In this document: piece by piece, positions 8,874-17,526 of the stretch
Layout of the letters: every line of letters begins with the position of its first letter
How positions within the stretch are numbered: the first letter of the stretch is position 1
Origin: Thermoanaerobaculales bacterium
GTDB lineage: Bacteria > Acidobacteriota > Thermoanaerobaculia > Thermoanaerobaculales > Sulfomarinibacteraceae
Assembly (NCBI GenBank): GCA_029287235.1
Contig: JARFRM010000062.1
Span: forward strand, 1-47,799
Reading direction: 5' to 3'
Length of the DNA: 47,799 nucleotides
The notes under the pieces: model-generated
The model's database searches: none
What the model saw: the letters and a program-made list of their open reading frames with translations, nothing else
Told to the model about the DNA's origin: nothing
Made by a program: the position numbers and the translations under genes

Positions 8874-11800
8874 CATCGCCCGCGCGGACCGCGGCGATGT
8901 AGGTGGGATCGTCGGTTTCGCGGTCGACCACCGAGGCGTAGGCGAGATAGGTCGCGCCCGGTGTCACGCTGCTGAAGGTCGCGTAGGCGGCGCCCTCCGG
9001 CAGGGCCTGATTGACCTGGATCCACGATGACCCCACCACCCGGTGAGTGGTCGTCGAGAGCACCTCGCCATCGGGCGCATGCGCTCGGACCTGGATGTGG
9101 ACGACGTTCTCTCCCGCATTGGCGAAACCGATGTTGGTCCGAAAGAGATCATCCTGCCGCACACCAGGCAGAGAACCACGCTCGCCGGTGGTGAAGGCCT
9201 CGGTCTCGGTCGCTCCCGGGATCCCCTGACCGTAACTGCCCTGGGAAGTCGTTGCGTAGGTTCGGCTGGTGGCCATCACCAAACCGAGGCTCGGGCTGAT
9301 CCTGAGCGCACCCGCGCCGGAGCTCTCGAGGAGATCCGCCACCACATCATCGAAGGAGAGGACCCAACCATCCGGCACGTGGACCGTGGTGGCCGCGATC
9401 ACCCCGTTCGAATCCAGCAGCTCAACGCGCGTGATGAGGTCTCCGGTTGCCGGGTTGCAGAGCGTGAGGTCGGTGCGCCACTCGACGCCACCAACCCCGT
9501 CGGTGTGGGCGACCGCGGGAATCCACAGCGGATCTCCAACTCGACCGACGCTGGTGGGGCCGAGATAGGTCGGGTCGCCGGTCTGTTCATCGACCACCGA
9601 GGCATAGGCCGAGAAGCTGCCGATCTTCGAGGTCTGGCGGACAACGATCAGATCGGTCTCACCCGCAATCTCGTGGGCTTCAAAGACCCGATTGAGCTGG
9701 ACCCAGCTTTCCGCCGTGAGGGTGTGGTGGGCCTCTGCGAGCTTGGTGGTTTCGCCATCGTAGAAGCGGACAATCAGATCGACATCGTCCGACCCGGGAT
9801 TGAAGAGACCGAGGTTGGTCCGAAATGCGTCCTCCCGGGAGAAACCGAAGAGCCGCACCGCCGCCCCGTCCGATGCGACTGTGGATTCGCTGACGGCCGG
9901 GATCCCCTGACCGTAGCTGCCACCATCCACGGTGGTTGCGGTTCGCGTGGTCGCGACGATGGGCGCCGAGGAGGAGAGCCTCAGGGCGCCGGTACCCCGG
10001 CCGCCCACGAGATCGCGGATGACGTCCTCGAGGATCAGCGCTTCACCGGAGGCGAGCTCATGATCCTCCAGGGCGGGGACCGATCCGGGACCGGGAAGGA
10101 GCTCGACGGAGGTGGTGGTCGGCTCATCACCGACATTGACCAGATGCAGGCCTGACCTCCAGAAGCTGCCCTGGGACCCGGGAACGCGGGCCGCCGCCGG
10201 GACCAGCAGGGTCGATGAGACCGGCGGTGGGCGGCACGACGGACAGTCCACGGTGATCCGAAGATCCCCGGTTTCGATGTCCTCGGTGGTGCCGACCATC
10301 AGCCGGATGGTGGTGTCGGCTTCGAGCTCGAGCTCGAGCCATGAATCCGTGTCCCGGCCGACGCAGTTTCTCAGTCGATCGTCATCGTTACAGGCGCCGT
10401 CGACTTGCTCGTAGGGGCCACAGGCGGGTCCGGTCCAAACCGAGAGCGCGGTGTCCGGCACCGATCCGCAGGTGCTGAAGGTGTAGGTGCCACTCAGCTC
10501 GGGAGTGAACTCGAACCAGATCGAGGCCCACCGACCTGAGTTTGGATCGCCGTACCAGATGGTGCACGGCACCTCGGGATCGTCGGAACCGACGGTGGCA
10601 CCGCGGTTCTCGGTGAGGATGGTGTGGGGCCACGGGCCGCCGCCTGGAATGACCCGGGGCGTCGAACACTCGTCGCCCGGTTCATACGCGGTGACCATCC
10701 TCGAGTCGAAGCCCATTCGCCCGGTGTCGTCGATGGCGTTGGCCGCGACCAGGACCTGTCCCCCGGCCGGAAAGACGCGTTCCATCACCGAGGTCACCGC
10801 GCCGTTGCCGTCGCCGCCGTCGATCAGCCGCCAGTCATCCGAGTTGAGCCAGCGCAGCTCGAGGAGATCGCCGTCGGGGTCGGCGGCGGTGGCGGTGAAG
10901 GACACCGTTTCACCGATGACGGTGAGCTCGGGGCCCTCGAGGAGCACCGAGGGCGCCTCGCCCACGGGATCCTCCAGACGCAGTTCCCAGATGCCGCGGC
11001 CATGAGTGGCCGCGACCAGCCGGGAGCCGTCCTTGGCGATCTTCAGGTCGTGGATCGACGCCGAGGGGAGCCCGTCGCCGACGGCAAACCAGCTGAGGCC
11101 GCCGTCCGATGAGCGGTAGAGGCCGACATCGGTGCCGGCGAAAACAAGATCGGGGTCCAGCGGGTGCCAGCGGACCACCTGGACGGCGAAGGGGGGCAGG
11201 CCGGTGGCGGCCGGGTGCCACGTGAGGCCACCGTCAGAGGTGCGCAGGGCCTGGGCCTCGCCCGGTGGGGTTCGCGCCAGACCGGCGATCCCGAGCTGCG
11301 GGTCGTGCGATGAGAGGGCGACACTGTTGACGAAGCTGGTCATGGGGGAGACCCGCCACGTGGCGCCGGCGTCCGTGCTCGTGTAGACCTCGGCGCCCTT
11401 GCCGATCATGAGCCGTTGATCATCGGCCGGGGTGACGGCCACCGCCCGAACGACGAGGATGGACCACTCTCCACCCACGACCTCGGTTCCAAGGGCGCGC
11501 CATGATGAGCCGGCGTCGGTCGAGTGCCAGACCCGACTCGACCCGGTGAAGAGGTGCCAGGGAAGATCCGGGCGCATGGTGAGGGGTGTGGCGAAGGGGG
11601 TGAGATCGCCACCGGTGGACGGTGCGATCTTCTGCCACTCGAACCCGCCGTCAAAGCTTCGGAAAACAAGCGTGCCGTAGATGGTTCCATAGACCAGATC
11701 GGGGACCAGGGGGTTGATGGCGCACTCGAACCCGTCGCCGTCGAGAACCCACTCCCAGTCGGTGTCGTCGGGACCGAGGCGCAGATTGGTCTTGTTGTCC

Positions 11801-13209
11801 TGGGTTCCCCCGAGGACCCGATCGGGTCGGATGGGATCGATGTCGAGGCCGTAGTACTGGCGAGTCACGAGACCATCGTTGCGGTCCGACCAGGTCGATC
11901 CGCCGTCGCCGGAAAGCCAGACGCCGCCGTCGCAGCCCAACCACAGTGCGCCGGCCTGCCAGGCAAAAGCGTGACCGTCGACGTGGGGCAGGGTCTCGGT
12001 CCCCATCCAGTCGCCAGCGGCGATGGGATCCATGGTCGTCCAATTCGCGCCGCCGTCGGATGAGCGGACGTACAGGACCCCGGCGGCGACCACCACGTCG
12101 GGATCCGACGGGTCCACGGTGATGGCGTTGTCGTACCACCCCTGGGAGAGCAGATAGGTTCCGGGATCGCTGGTGTTGGTCCACGAGGTCCCACCGTCCG
12201 TGGACCGGTAGATGGCGGCTTCGGGTCCCTGGGGGGTGTAGCGGGAGGTGTTGATGGCGGTGTAGAGCACCCGGTCGTCAGACGGTGCCGCCGCGAGGGC
12301 GATTCGATTGACGAGGGGGTTGTTCATAACGGCGTCGGGAAGGCCGTCGGCGGCGGGCGCCCAGGTGATTCCGTTGTCGGGCGATGTCATGACTCGAGCG
12401 AGGCCCTCGGGACAGAGGCTGAAGCACCAAAGGGCCGTGAAGAGCCGATCCGGATCGCTCGGCGACCGGAGGATCTCGGTGACCCCGTAGAGATCGGGGT
12501 GGTTCAGCAGGAGATCCCAACTCGCCCCGCCGTCGGTGGTGGCGAAGAGCCCGCGCTCGGTGGCGGCGAGGACGCGATCCTCATCCCGGGGGTCCACCGA
12601 GAGGGCGAAGAACTGTTCGGCAACCTCCTCACCGGGCTGGGGCAGAAACCAGGTCTCGCCGCCGTCCGATGATCGCAGGAGGCCGATTCCCGGGACAAAG
12701 AAGCTCCCCAGCCCACCCTCGCCGCTGCCGATGTAGACGACTTCCGGGTTTGAAGGGGCATACGACACGGCACCGACCGAGAGGTCGGTCAGACCGTCGG
12801 TGAGGGGGCGCCAGCTCAGACCATGGTCGGTGGTCTTCCAGAGACCGCCGCTGGCCGCACCGGCGAGGAGGGTGCCATCAGTGGTGGGGTGGGGTGCGAG
12901 GGCGGTCATCCGCCCGGCCCCGTTGCTCGGGCCCAGGCTCACCCAGCCGTCACCCGCCGCACCCTCGATCCGGCGGTGGTGCTCGGTCTTCAGCCAGCGT
13001 TCGTAGCCCCACCGCGCCCGATCGAGCATCTGGTTCGAGTCGAGCTCACCCCGAACACCGTGGCGCTCACGGTACAGCTTGATCCGCTCGAGGATTGAGC
13101 GCGACTCATCTTCGGGTTGGAAGACGGGTCCGTCCGCCCGGGACGGCGAGCCGGAGACGAGACCGACCACCAACATGACAACAAGCGCCGAGAAGCGTCG
13201 AAACTTCAT
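8854..13209 (-). CDS. Large secreted BNR/sortilin-like repeat protein with two C-terminal acidobacterial-type domains
   Basis: 1451 residues with a Sec signal peptide (MKFRRFSALVVMLVVGLVSG, cleavage near SRADG). Residues about 80-720 hold repeated BNR/Asp-box blades (SSDGGETW, TTDGGASW, STDGGTSW, SSDGGLSW), predicting a ten-bladed VPS10/sortilin-like propeller. Next come an Ig/PKD-like segment (SVSFTATAADPDGDLLELRW-type) and a lectin-like 'FEFTPELSGTYTFSTCG' segment. Two tandem copies of a roughly 210-residue domain follow. Each holds FWRSGLHLVN or EWRTDLTLCNP, then SYGQGIP, FRTN.GF.N and YASVVD..T.DPTY. The protein probably acts at the cell surface or outside; no hydrolase residues can be claimed. 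It is a single-gene unit converging on glnS. Confidence 0.88.
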   Translation of the reverse strand: MKFRRFSALVVMLVVGLVSGSPSRADGPVFQPEDESRSILERIKLYRERHGVRGELDSNQMLDRARWGYERWLKTEHHRRIEGAAGDGWVSLGPSNGAGRMTALAPHPTTDGTLLAGAASGGLWKTTDHGLSWRPLTDGLTDLSVGAVSYAPSNPEVVYIGSGEGGLGSFFVPGIGLLRSSDGGETWFLPQPGEEVAEQFFALSVDPRDEDRVLAATERGLFATTDGGASWDLLLNHPDLYGVTEILRSPSDPDRLFTALWCFSLCPEGLARVMTSPDNGITWAPAADGLPDAVMNNPLVNRIALAAAPSDDRVLYTAINTSRYTPQGPEAAIYRSTDGGTSWTNTSDPGTYLLSQGWYDNAITVDPSDPDVVVAAGVLYVRSSDGGANWTTMDPIAAGDWMGTETLPHVDGHAFAWQAGALWLGCDGGVWLSGDGGSTWSDRNDGLVTRQYYGLDIDPIRPDRVLGGTQDNKTNLRLGPDDTDWEWVLDGDGFECAINPLVPDLVYGTIYGTLVFRSFDGGFEWQKIAPSTGGDLTPFATPLTMRPDLPWHLFTGSSRVWHSTDAGSSWRALGTEVVGGEWSILVVRAVAVTPADDQRLMIGKGAEVYTSTDAGATWRVSPMTSFVNSVALSSHDPQLGIAGLARTPPGEAQALRTSDGGLTWHPAATGLPPFAVQVVRWHPLDPDLVFAGTDVGLYRSSDGGLSWFAVGDGLPSASIHDLKIAKDGSRLVAATHGRGIWELRLEDPVGEAPSVLLEGPELTVIGETVSFTATAADPDGDLLELRWLNSDDWRLIDGGDGNGAVTSVMERVFPAGGQVLVAANAIDDTGRMGFDSRMVTAYEPGDECSTPRVIPGGGPWPHTILTENRGATVGSDDPEVPCTIWYGDPNSGRWASIWFEFTPELSGTYTFSTCGSVPDTALSVWTGPACGPYEQVDGACNDDDRLRNCVGRDTDSWLELELEADTTIRLMVGTTEDIETGDLRITVDCPSCRPPPVSSTLLVPAAARVPGSQGSFWRSGLHLVNVGDEPTTTSVELLPGPGSVPALEDHELASGEALILEDVIRDLVGGRGTGALRLSSSAPIVATTRTATTVDGGSYGQGIPAVSESTVASDGAAVRLFGFSREDAFRTNLGLFNPGSDDVDLIVRFYDGETTKLAEAHHTLTAESWVQLNRVFEAHEIAGETDLIVVRQTSKIGSFSAYASVVDEQTGDPTYLGPTSVGRVGDPLWIPAVAHTDGVGGVEWRTDLTLCNPATGDLITRVELLDSNGVIAATTVHVPDGWVLSFDDVVADLLESSGAGALRISPSLGLVMATSRTYATTSQGSYGQGIPGATETEAFTTGERGSLPGVRQDDLFRTNIGFANAGENVVHIQVRAHAPDGEVLSTTTHRVVGSSWIQVNQALPEGAAYATFSSVTPGATYLAYASVVDRETDDPTYIAAVRAGDEVSAIR

Positions 13210-13323
13210 CTCGGAAGCATAACCCGTTTGCGATGGAATCCGATGGATGAAGGTGAGACGGGCGTCACAGGTTTCAGGGGTGATCAGGGTCGAGCGAAGA
13301 AAAGCGACCCCTCAGATCAATTC

Positions 13324-13350
13324 GCGCCCGGTCTCATCGAGACCGGGCGC
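13324..13350 (-). terminator. Hairpin downstream of tRNA-Leu(GAG)
   Basis: A perfect 12-bp GC-rich stem (GCGCCCGGTCTC with its complement) and 3-nt loop lie 10 nt beyond the tRNA 3' end on the minus strand. No clean T-run follows. It probably ends the gapA-to-tRNA transcript. Confidence 0.6.
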
Positions 13351-13360
13351 GGATTGAAAT

Positions 13361-13445
13361 TGGTGCCGAAGGCCGGACTCGAACCGGCACGGATCGCTCC
13401 ACACGGCCCTCAACCGTGCGCGTCTACCAATTTCGCCACTTCGGC
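13361..13445 (-). tRNA. tRNA-Leu(GAG)
   Basis: 85-nt class II tRNA with acceptor GCCGAAG/CTTCGGC, discriminator A and encoded CCA. The anticodon loop TTGAGGG gives GAG, which reads CUC/CUU. It begins 43 nt after the secG stop on the same strand, so it is probably processed from the secG transcript. In E. coli, secG is also followed by a tRNA-Leu(GAG) gene, leuU. Confidence 0.95.
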
Positions 13446-13488
13446 AGCGCAAGAGATCTTAATGATCTTGCCCTCGAAAGGCAAGCCC

Positions 13489-13899
13489 CTACTCGCCCTC
13501 GGGAGGCACATCCCCGGTCTCGCCGACCGCGTCGTCGGAGGTCGCCTCGTCCGTCGGTTGGACCTCGTCGACCAAAGGCTCGATGGCCGGCTCGACGGCC
13601 TCCATTTCGACGGTCTCTTCGATCACGGGAACCACCGGAGCCTCCACCGATTCCATGACCGAAGACCGCTGTTTGCCCGACAAAATCGCCAGCGCCAGAG
13701 ACAGCACGACGAAGAGGACAAAAGAAACGGTTGTCATGCGGTGCATGATGTTCGACGCCGAGCGTGGTCCGAAGGATGTCTGACTGCCGCCGCCGCCGAA
13801 GGCACCGGCGAGATCAGCCCCTTTGCCCTGTTGGAGCAGGACGACCAGGACGAGGAAAATACAAACCAATACGTAAAAGATGACCAGTAGGACTGTCAC
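13489..13899 (-). CDS. secG: Preprotein translocase subunit SecG
   Basis: Small inner-membrane partner of SecYE that stimulates SecA-driven export. Residues 1-25 form the first transmembrane helix. The cytoplasmic loop carries the family signature GKGADLAGAFGGGGSQTSFG. The second helix (MTTVSFVLFVVLSLALAIL) begins near residue 54. An acidic, proline- and valine-rich tail of about 60 residues makes it longer than usual (136 aa). Start is GTG 13899, 1 bp after tpiA, with GGGAGAG upstream; no better ATG exists. It is the last protein gene of the gapA-pgk-tpiA-secG operon, an arrangement widespread in bacteria. Confidence 0.95.
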   Translation of the reverse strand: MTVLLVIFYVLVCIFLVLVVLLQQGKGADLAGAFGGGGSQTSFGPRSASNIMHRMTTVSFVLFVVLSLALAILSGKQRSSVMESVEAPVVPVIEETVEMEAVEPAIEPLVDEVQPTDEATSDDAVGETGDVPPEGE

Positions 13900-13900
13900 G

Positions 13901-14659
13901 TTACTCTCCCGCGGCGCATTCCGCCGCAGCGCGGATGATAGCGGAAAACGAGTCTACGTCAAGGCTGGCCCCGCCGATGAGGCCTCCGTCGACGTCGGGC
14001 TTGGACAACAATTCGTGGGCATTTGTCGGTTTGAGGCTGCCACCGTAGAGGATGCGGATGCTCTCGGCGCGCTCGGTGGAGAAGGCCCGCTCGAGGCATC
14101 CGCGGACGAACGCGTGAGCCTCCTGAGCCTGCTCGGGCGAGGCGGTCCGGCCGGTACCGATGGCCCAGACCGGCTCATAGGCCACGACGAGCTCGGCGCT
14201 TTCGAGGGCGCCGAGGCCGTCGGTCTGACTCTCGAGGACCTCGAAGGTTCGCTCGCTCTCCCGTTCTTCCAGGGTCTCGCCGATGCAGTAGATCACCTTG
14301 AGGCCGGCCTGTTGAGCGGCGCGGGCGCGGTCGCGAGCCGTCCTGTCGGTCTCACCGAAGAGGGTGCGGCGCTCGGAGTGGCCGACGATGACCCACGAGG
14401 CGCCGATCTCCACGAGCATCTCTGACGAAAGCTCACCGGTGAAGGCGCCGCTCGACTCCCAGTGGACATTTTGCGCGGCGAGACCGATCTCTGATCCGGT
14501 CAGGAGCATGGCGGCGGTCGGTAACGATGTGAAGGGCGGGCTGACGACGACGTCCACCGCCGGGGTGGGATCGGTCGCCAGGAGACTCTCGATGAAAGCC
14601 GATGTCTCGCTGACGCCTTTGTGCATCTTCCAGTTGCCGGCGATCAGAAATTTCCGCAT
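13901..14659 (-). CDS. tpiA: Triosephosphate isomerase
   Basis: Interconverts dihydroxyacetone phosphate and glyceraldehyde 3-phosphate in the cytoplasm. The 252-residue TIM barrel has the N-terminal AGNWKM with catalytic Lys, GHSERR with the electrophilic His, and AYEPVWAIGTG with the catalytic Glu. The phosphate-binding YGGSLKP and GGASL are also present. ATG 14659 is chosen because GGAGGAG lies 2 nt upstream (TGATG overlap with pgk); a GTG one codon earlier is the alternative. It is embedded between pgk and secG with no gaps, so translation is probably coupled. Confidence 0.97.
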   Translation of the reverse strand: MRKFLIAGNWKMHKGVSETSAFIESLLATDPTPAVDVVVSPPFTSLPTAAMLLTGSEIGLAAQNVHWESSGAFTGELSSEMLVEIGASWVIVGHSERRTLFGETDRTARDRARAAQQAGLKVIYCIGETLEERESERTFEVLESQTDGLGALESAELVVAYEPVWAIGTGRTASPEQAQEAHAFVRGCLERAFSTERAESIRILYGGSLKPTNAHELLSKPDVDGGLIGGASLDVDSFSAIIRAAAECAAGE

Positions 14660-15837
14660 CACTCCTCCAACGCGGCCAGGGCCGGTAGCTCATCGCCGGT
14701 CAGGAAACTGAGCGAAGCGCCTCCGCCGGTGGACACGTGGTCGATTCGATCGACAACCCCGGCGCGGCGGATGGCCATCACCGATTCACCGCCGCCGACG
14801 ACGGTGAAACCGGGGCAGTCGGCCATGGCCGTGGCGACCGCCAGGGTGCCCTCGGCGAAAGCATCGATTTCGAAGACTCCCATGGGCCCGTTCCAAAAGA
14901 CCGTCCGGGCATCGGCGAGAGCCGCGGCATATCGGAGACGGCTCTGAGGCCCGAGATCGACCACCATCAGATCCGACGGAATCCGATCAGATGGCACGAC
15001 CTCGACCCGCGATGGACTGGGCAATCCGTCAGTGACGACCACATCGGTGGGGATGAGGAGCTCGATGGAACGTGCGGCGGCCTGGTCGATGACCGTCCGC
15101 GCCGTGTCGAGCATCTCGTCCTCGACCAGCGAGCGACCGATCTCATGACCCTGGGCCTTGAGGAAGGTGTTCGCCATGCCACCACCGATGAGCAGGGTCC
15201 GCACCCGGTCGAGAAGGGCCTCGAGAGGGGCGGTCTTGGTGGAAATCTTGGCCCCGCCCACCACAGCGACGAAGGGCTGCTCGGGGTTGGTGACCACCCG
15301 CGACAGGGCGGAGACCTCGGTTTCCATCAGAAAACCGGCGGCCTTCTTTCCCCGGGAAAACAACCGTGGCGCGGCCGACACCGAAGCGTGCGCCCGGTGG
15401 GCGGTGCCGAAGGCGTCGTTGACATAGTGGGTGAAGGGCGCCGTCAAACGGGTGGCGAAGTCCCGATCATCGGCCTTCTCACCCGGGCGAAAACGAAGGT
15501 TTTCCAGCAGCATAAGGGTGCCCGCCTCGGCTTCGGCGATGGCCGGATCCAGGCAGTCGCCGACGAAACGCACCGGTCGCCCGAGGGCTTCGGCGAGGAC
15601 CGGCGCCACGGGCGCCAGGGTGTAGGCCGGATCCTGGACCCCCTTGGCCTTACCGTGGTGGGAGCACGCGGCGCTCTCCGAGGCGCGCTCGCCCAGCCAC
15701 TCGAGGGTCGGCAGGGCGGCGACGATCCGGGTGTCGTCCTGGACCCTGCCGTCGGCCACCGGGACGTTGAGGTCGAGTCGGGTGAGAACCCGGGCGCCCT
15801 CGATCCCGTCGAGATCGGAGAGAGCGGGCAGGCTCAT
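14659..15837 (-). CDS. pgk: Phosphoglycerate kinase
   Basis: Transfers the acyl phosphate of 1,3-bisphosphoglycerate to ADP. It has 392 residues with the expected RLDLNVPV start, ENLRFRPGE, YVNDAFGTAHRAHAS, VVGGAKISTK, FWNGPMGVFE and GGGESVMAI. One departure stands out: the usual SHLGRP substrate loop reads SHHGKAKG, replacing the conserved Arg with Lys. ATG 15837 overlaps the gapA stop as ATGA; longer frames upstream lie inside gapA and add no conserved sequence. It acts directly after GapA in glycolysis and gluconeogenesis. Confidence 0.96.
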   Translation of the reverse strand: MSLPALSDLDGIEGARVLTRLDLNVPVADGRVQDDTRIVAALPTLEWLGERASESAACSHHGKAKGVQDPAYTLAPVAPVLAEALGRPVRFVGDCLDPAIAEAEAGTLMLLENLRFRPGEKADDRDFATRLTAPFTHYVNDAFGTAHRAHASVSAAPRLFSRGKKAAGFLMETEVSALSRVVTNPEQPFVAVVGGAKISTKTAPLEALLDRVRTLLIGGGMANTFLKAQGHEIGRSLVEDEMLDTARTVIDQAAARSIELLIPTDVVVTDGLPSPSRVEVVPSDRIPSDLMVVDLGPQSRLRYAAALADARTVFWNGPMGVFEIDAFAEGTLAVATAMADCPGFTVVGGGESVMAIRRAGVVDRIDHVSTGGGASLSFLTGDELPALAALEE

Positions 15838-16847
15838 GAGTTGTCTTTCTCCGCCATGTAGGCGAGCAGGTCGACGCAACGCACCGAGTAGGAGTTCTCG
15901 TTGTCGTACCAGCTCACCACCCGGAAGAAGTTCGGCGCCACCTGGCTGATGAGCTCGAGATCGACGATGGATGAGTGGTTCTCACCGATGATGTCCGTTG
16001 ACACGAGGGGTTCGTCGGCGGCACGCAGGATGCCCTTGAGCTCGCCGTTGGCGGCCTCGACCATGGCCTGACGAAGCTCGTCGACACTGCCGTCGCGGCC
16101 GGCGACGAAAATGAGGTCGCAGACCGATCCGTCGGGGACCGGGACTCGCATGGCGGCGCCATCGAGCTTCCCTGCGAGCTCGGGGTAGACCAGGGCGATG
16201 GCTCGCGCGGCGCCGGTGGAGGTCGGGATGATGTTGATGGCCGCGGCCCGGGATCGGCGCATGTCCTTGGGGTGTTGGACATCGAGGATCTTCTGACCGT
16301 TGGTGTAGGCGTGGGTGGTGGTCAGCCATCCGTGCTCGATGCCGACGGTCTCGTGCAGGACCTTGGCCATGGGGGCCAGGCAGTTGGTGGTGCAGGAGGC
16401 GTTGGAGACCACGTGATGGGCGTTGGGGTCATAGAGCTCGTTGTTGACGCCCATCACGAAAGTCTCGTCGACGGTCTTGCCCGGGGCCGTGATGACCACC
16501 TTCTTGGCGCCTGCGGTGAGGTGGGCGCCCGCCGTCTCGCGATCGCGAAACAGACCGGTGGCCTCGAAGACATACTCGACACCGAGCTCTTTCCACGGCA
16601 GCTTGGCCGGGTCGCGCTCGGCGAAGACCTTCATGGCGTCGCCGTCGATGGTGATGGTCTGGCCGTTGACCTCCACCGTACCCTTGTACAGACCGTGGAC
16701 CGAGTCATGCTTGAACAGATAGCCGAGCATCTCGGGAGAAGTGAGATCGTTGATGGCCACGAGATCGAAGCCTTCACGGGCCTTGAGGTGACGCGCCACC
16801 AGTCGTCCGATTCGTCCGAAACCGTTGATGCCCACACGTATAGTCAT
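15834..16847 (-). CDS. gapA: Glyceraldehyde-3-phosphate dehydrogenase, type I
   Basis: Oxidises glyceraldehyde 3-phosphate with NAD(P) and phosphate. It has 337 residues. The Rossmann loop is INGFGRIGR at the N-terminus, and the catalytic Cys is in SNASCTTNCLAP, with His in THAYTNGQ. The C-terminal WYDNENSYS is present. ATG 16847 is preceded by GGAGGA, and the frame upstream lacks family residues. A -10-like TATACT lies 31 nt upstream. As the first gene it sets expression of pgk, tpiA, secG and perhaps tRNA-Leu. Confidence 0.97.
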   Translation of the reverse strand: MTIRVGINGFGRIGRLVARHLKAREGFDLVAINDLTSPEMLGYLFKHDSVHGLYKGTVEVNGQTITIDGDAMKVFAERDPAKLPWKELGVEYVFEATGLFRDRETAGAHLTAGAKKVVITAPGKTVDETFVMGVNNELYDPNAHHVVSNASCTTNCLAPMAKVLHETVGIEHGWLTTTHAYTNGQKILDVQHPKDMRRSRAAAINIIPTSTGAARAIALVYPELAGKLDGAAMRVPVPDGSVCDLIFVAGRDGSVDELRQAMVEAANGELKGILRAADEPLVSTDIIGENHSSIVDLELISQVAPNFFRVVSWYDNENSYSVRCVDLLAYMAEKDNS

Positions 16848-16878
16848 TCCCGTCCTCCTGCGTATTTGTCGGCGCGCG

Positions 16879-16884
16879 AGTATA
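16879..16884 (-). promoter_or_regulatory. -10 element of the gapA operon promoter
   Basis: On the minus strand TATACT is 5 of 6 to consensus. The predicted start near 16872 gives a leader of about 25 nt containing the GGAGGA ribosome site. The -35 is weak (CGCTTC at 17-bp spacing). Confidence 0.5.
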
Positions 16885-16951
16885 GCAAAGATGTGTTCGG
16901 GGAAGCGCACTTGCGCGTCACCGATCCTTGTGTTAATTTGACGTTTCGCGT

Positions 16952-17027
16952 GGCCCGTTCGTCTAGGGGTCTAGGACGCTGGCCTCTCACGCCGGTAACA
17001 CGGGTTCGAATCCCGTACGGGCTACCA
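16952..17027 (+). tRNA. tRNA-Glu(CUC)
   Basis: 76-nt tRNA with acceptor GGCCCGT/ACGGGCT (one G-T pair), T-loop TTCGAAT and encoded CCA at 17025-17027. The anticodon loop CTCTCAC gives CUC, which reads GAG. It is divergent from gapA. Its 3' end begins a tandem repeat array. Confidence 0.95.
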
Positions 17028-17292
17028 TGACTCCATCCAGTCGTCCATAGTGACGGTCTTCGTCACTACATCTCACCGAGCTTGAATGTCCCGCGCAGCC
17101 GCCCGTAGTCGAATCCCGTACGGGCTACCATGCTTTTCGTTCGAAAAGCCAGCGGTACGGAATCCGCCGCTACAACCCACCCAGCTTGAAGATGTCGCGT
17201 GGCCGCCCGCGGTCGAATCCCGTACGGGCTACCATGACTCCATCCAGTCGTCCATAGTGACGGTCTTCGCCACTACAACCCACCGAGCTTGA
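17006..17292 (+). repeat. Three tandem ~103-bp repeats built on the tRNA-Glu 3' end
   Basis: Repeats start at 17006 (inside the tRNA), 17109 and 17213. Each opens with the same 24 nt of tRNA T-arm, acceptor and CCA plus TG (TCGAATCCCGTACGGGCTAC...). A hairpin segment follows, then the shared tail CACC.AGCTTGAA. Units 1 and 3 also share the central hairpin (AGTGACG...CGTCACT); unit 2 has a different one (CTTTTCG...CGAAAAG). Copies 2 and 3 are preceded by GCCGCCCG, and copy 3 by CGCGTGGCC, which resembles the sequence at the 5' end of the tRNA. That suggests deleted tRNA copies. Confidence 0.85.
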
Positions 17293-17526
17293 AGATCCCA
17301 CTCTCAGAAGCGATGTCGTTGTGCCCGTTTCGTGCCTTGGTGTCTTCGTGGTTGCGACGTGCGATGGAATCTGTGTCCATCCGTGTGATCTGTGGTTTGC
17401 GATGGTTGCGATGTCTTTGCGTCCCTCGCGTCCCTGCGATTCAACCCTGTTTCGTCAATTCGGATCGCTGAGGTATGATTCTCGTGTTCACACAGTCAAC
17501 GAACCGCATGCGTAAAGGAGTGCACG
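17293..17526. other. Intergenic region with dispersed-repeat sequence
   Basis: No gene seen. 17321-17460 is made of phrases found in other gaps here (CTTGGTGTCTTCGTGGTTGCGA, 27-bp copy at 17369-17395, TCTTTGCGTCCCTCGCG). TATGAT at 17473-17478 is a possible -10 for the downstream membrane-protein gene. Confidence 0.5.
17369..17395 (+). repeat. Dispersed 27-bp repeat, copy 1
   Basis: Matches three other intergenic copies (35528-35554 minus, 35912-35938 and 41683-41709) at nearly every position. The core reads ATCTGTGT.CATC.GTGTGA then TCTGTGG. Confidence 0.8.

Noticed and set aside
9043..10155. 370-codon plus-strand frame inside the BNR protein gene
   Set aside because: Antisense shadow; the minus-strand protein has a signal peptide and clear repeats.
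17006..17292. CRISPR array
   Set aside because: Units are 103 bp, begin with tRNA sequence, share most of their length and no cas genes are present.
16952..17292. Integrative-element attachment sites (attL/attR) at tRNA-Glu
   Set aside because: Repeats are only about 103 bp apart, with no integrase or cargo between them.
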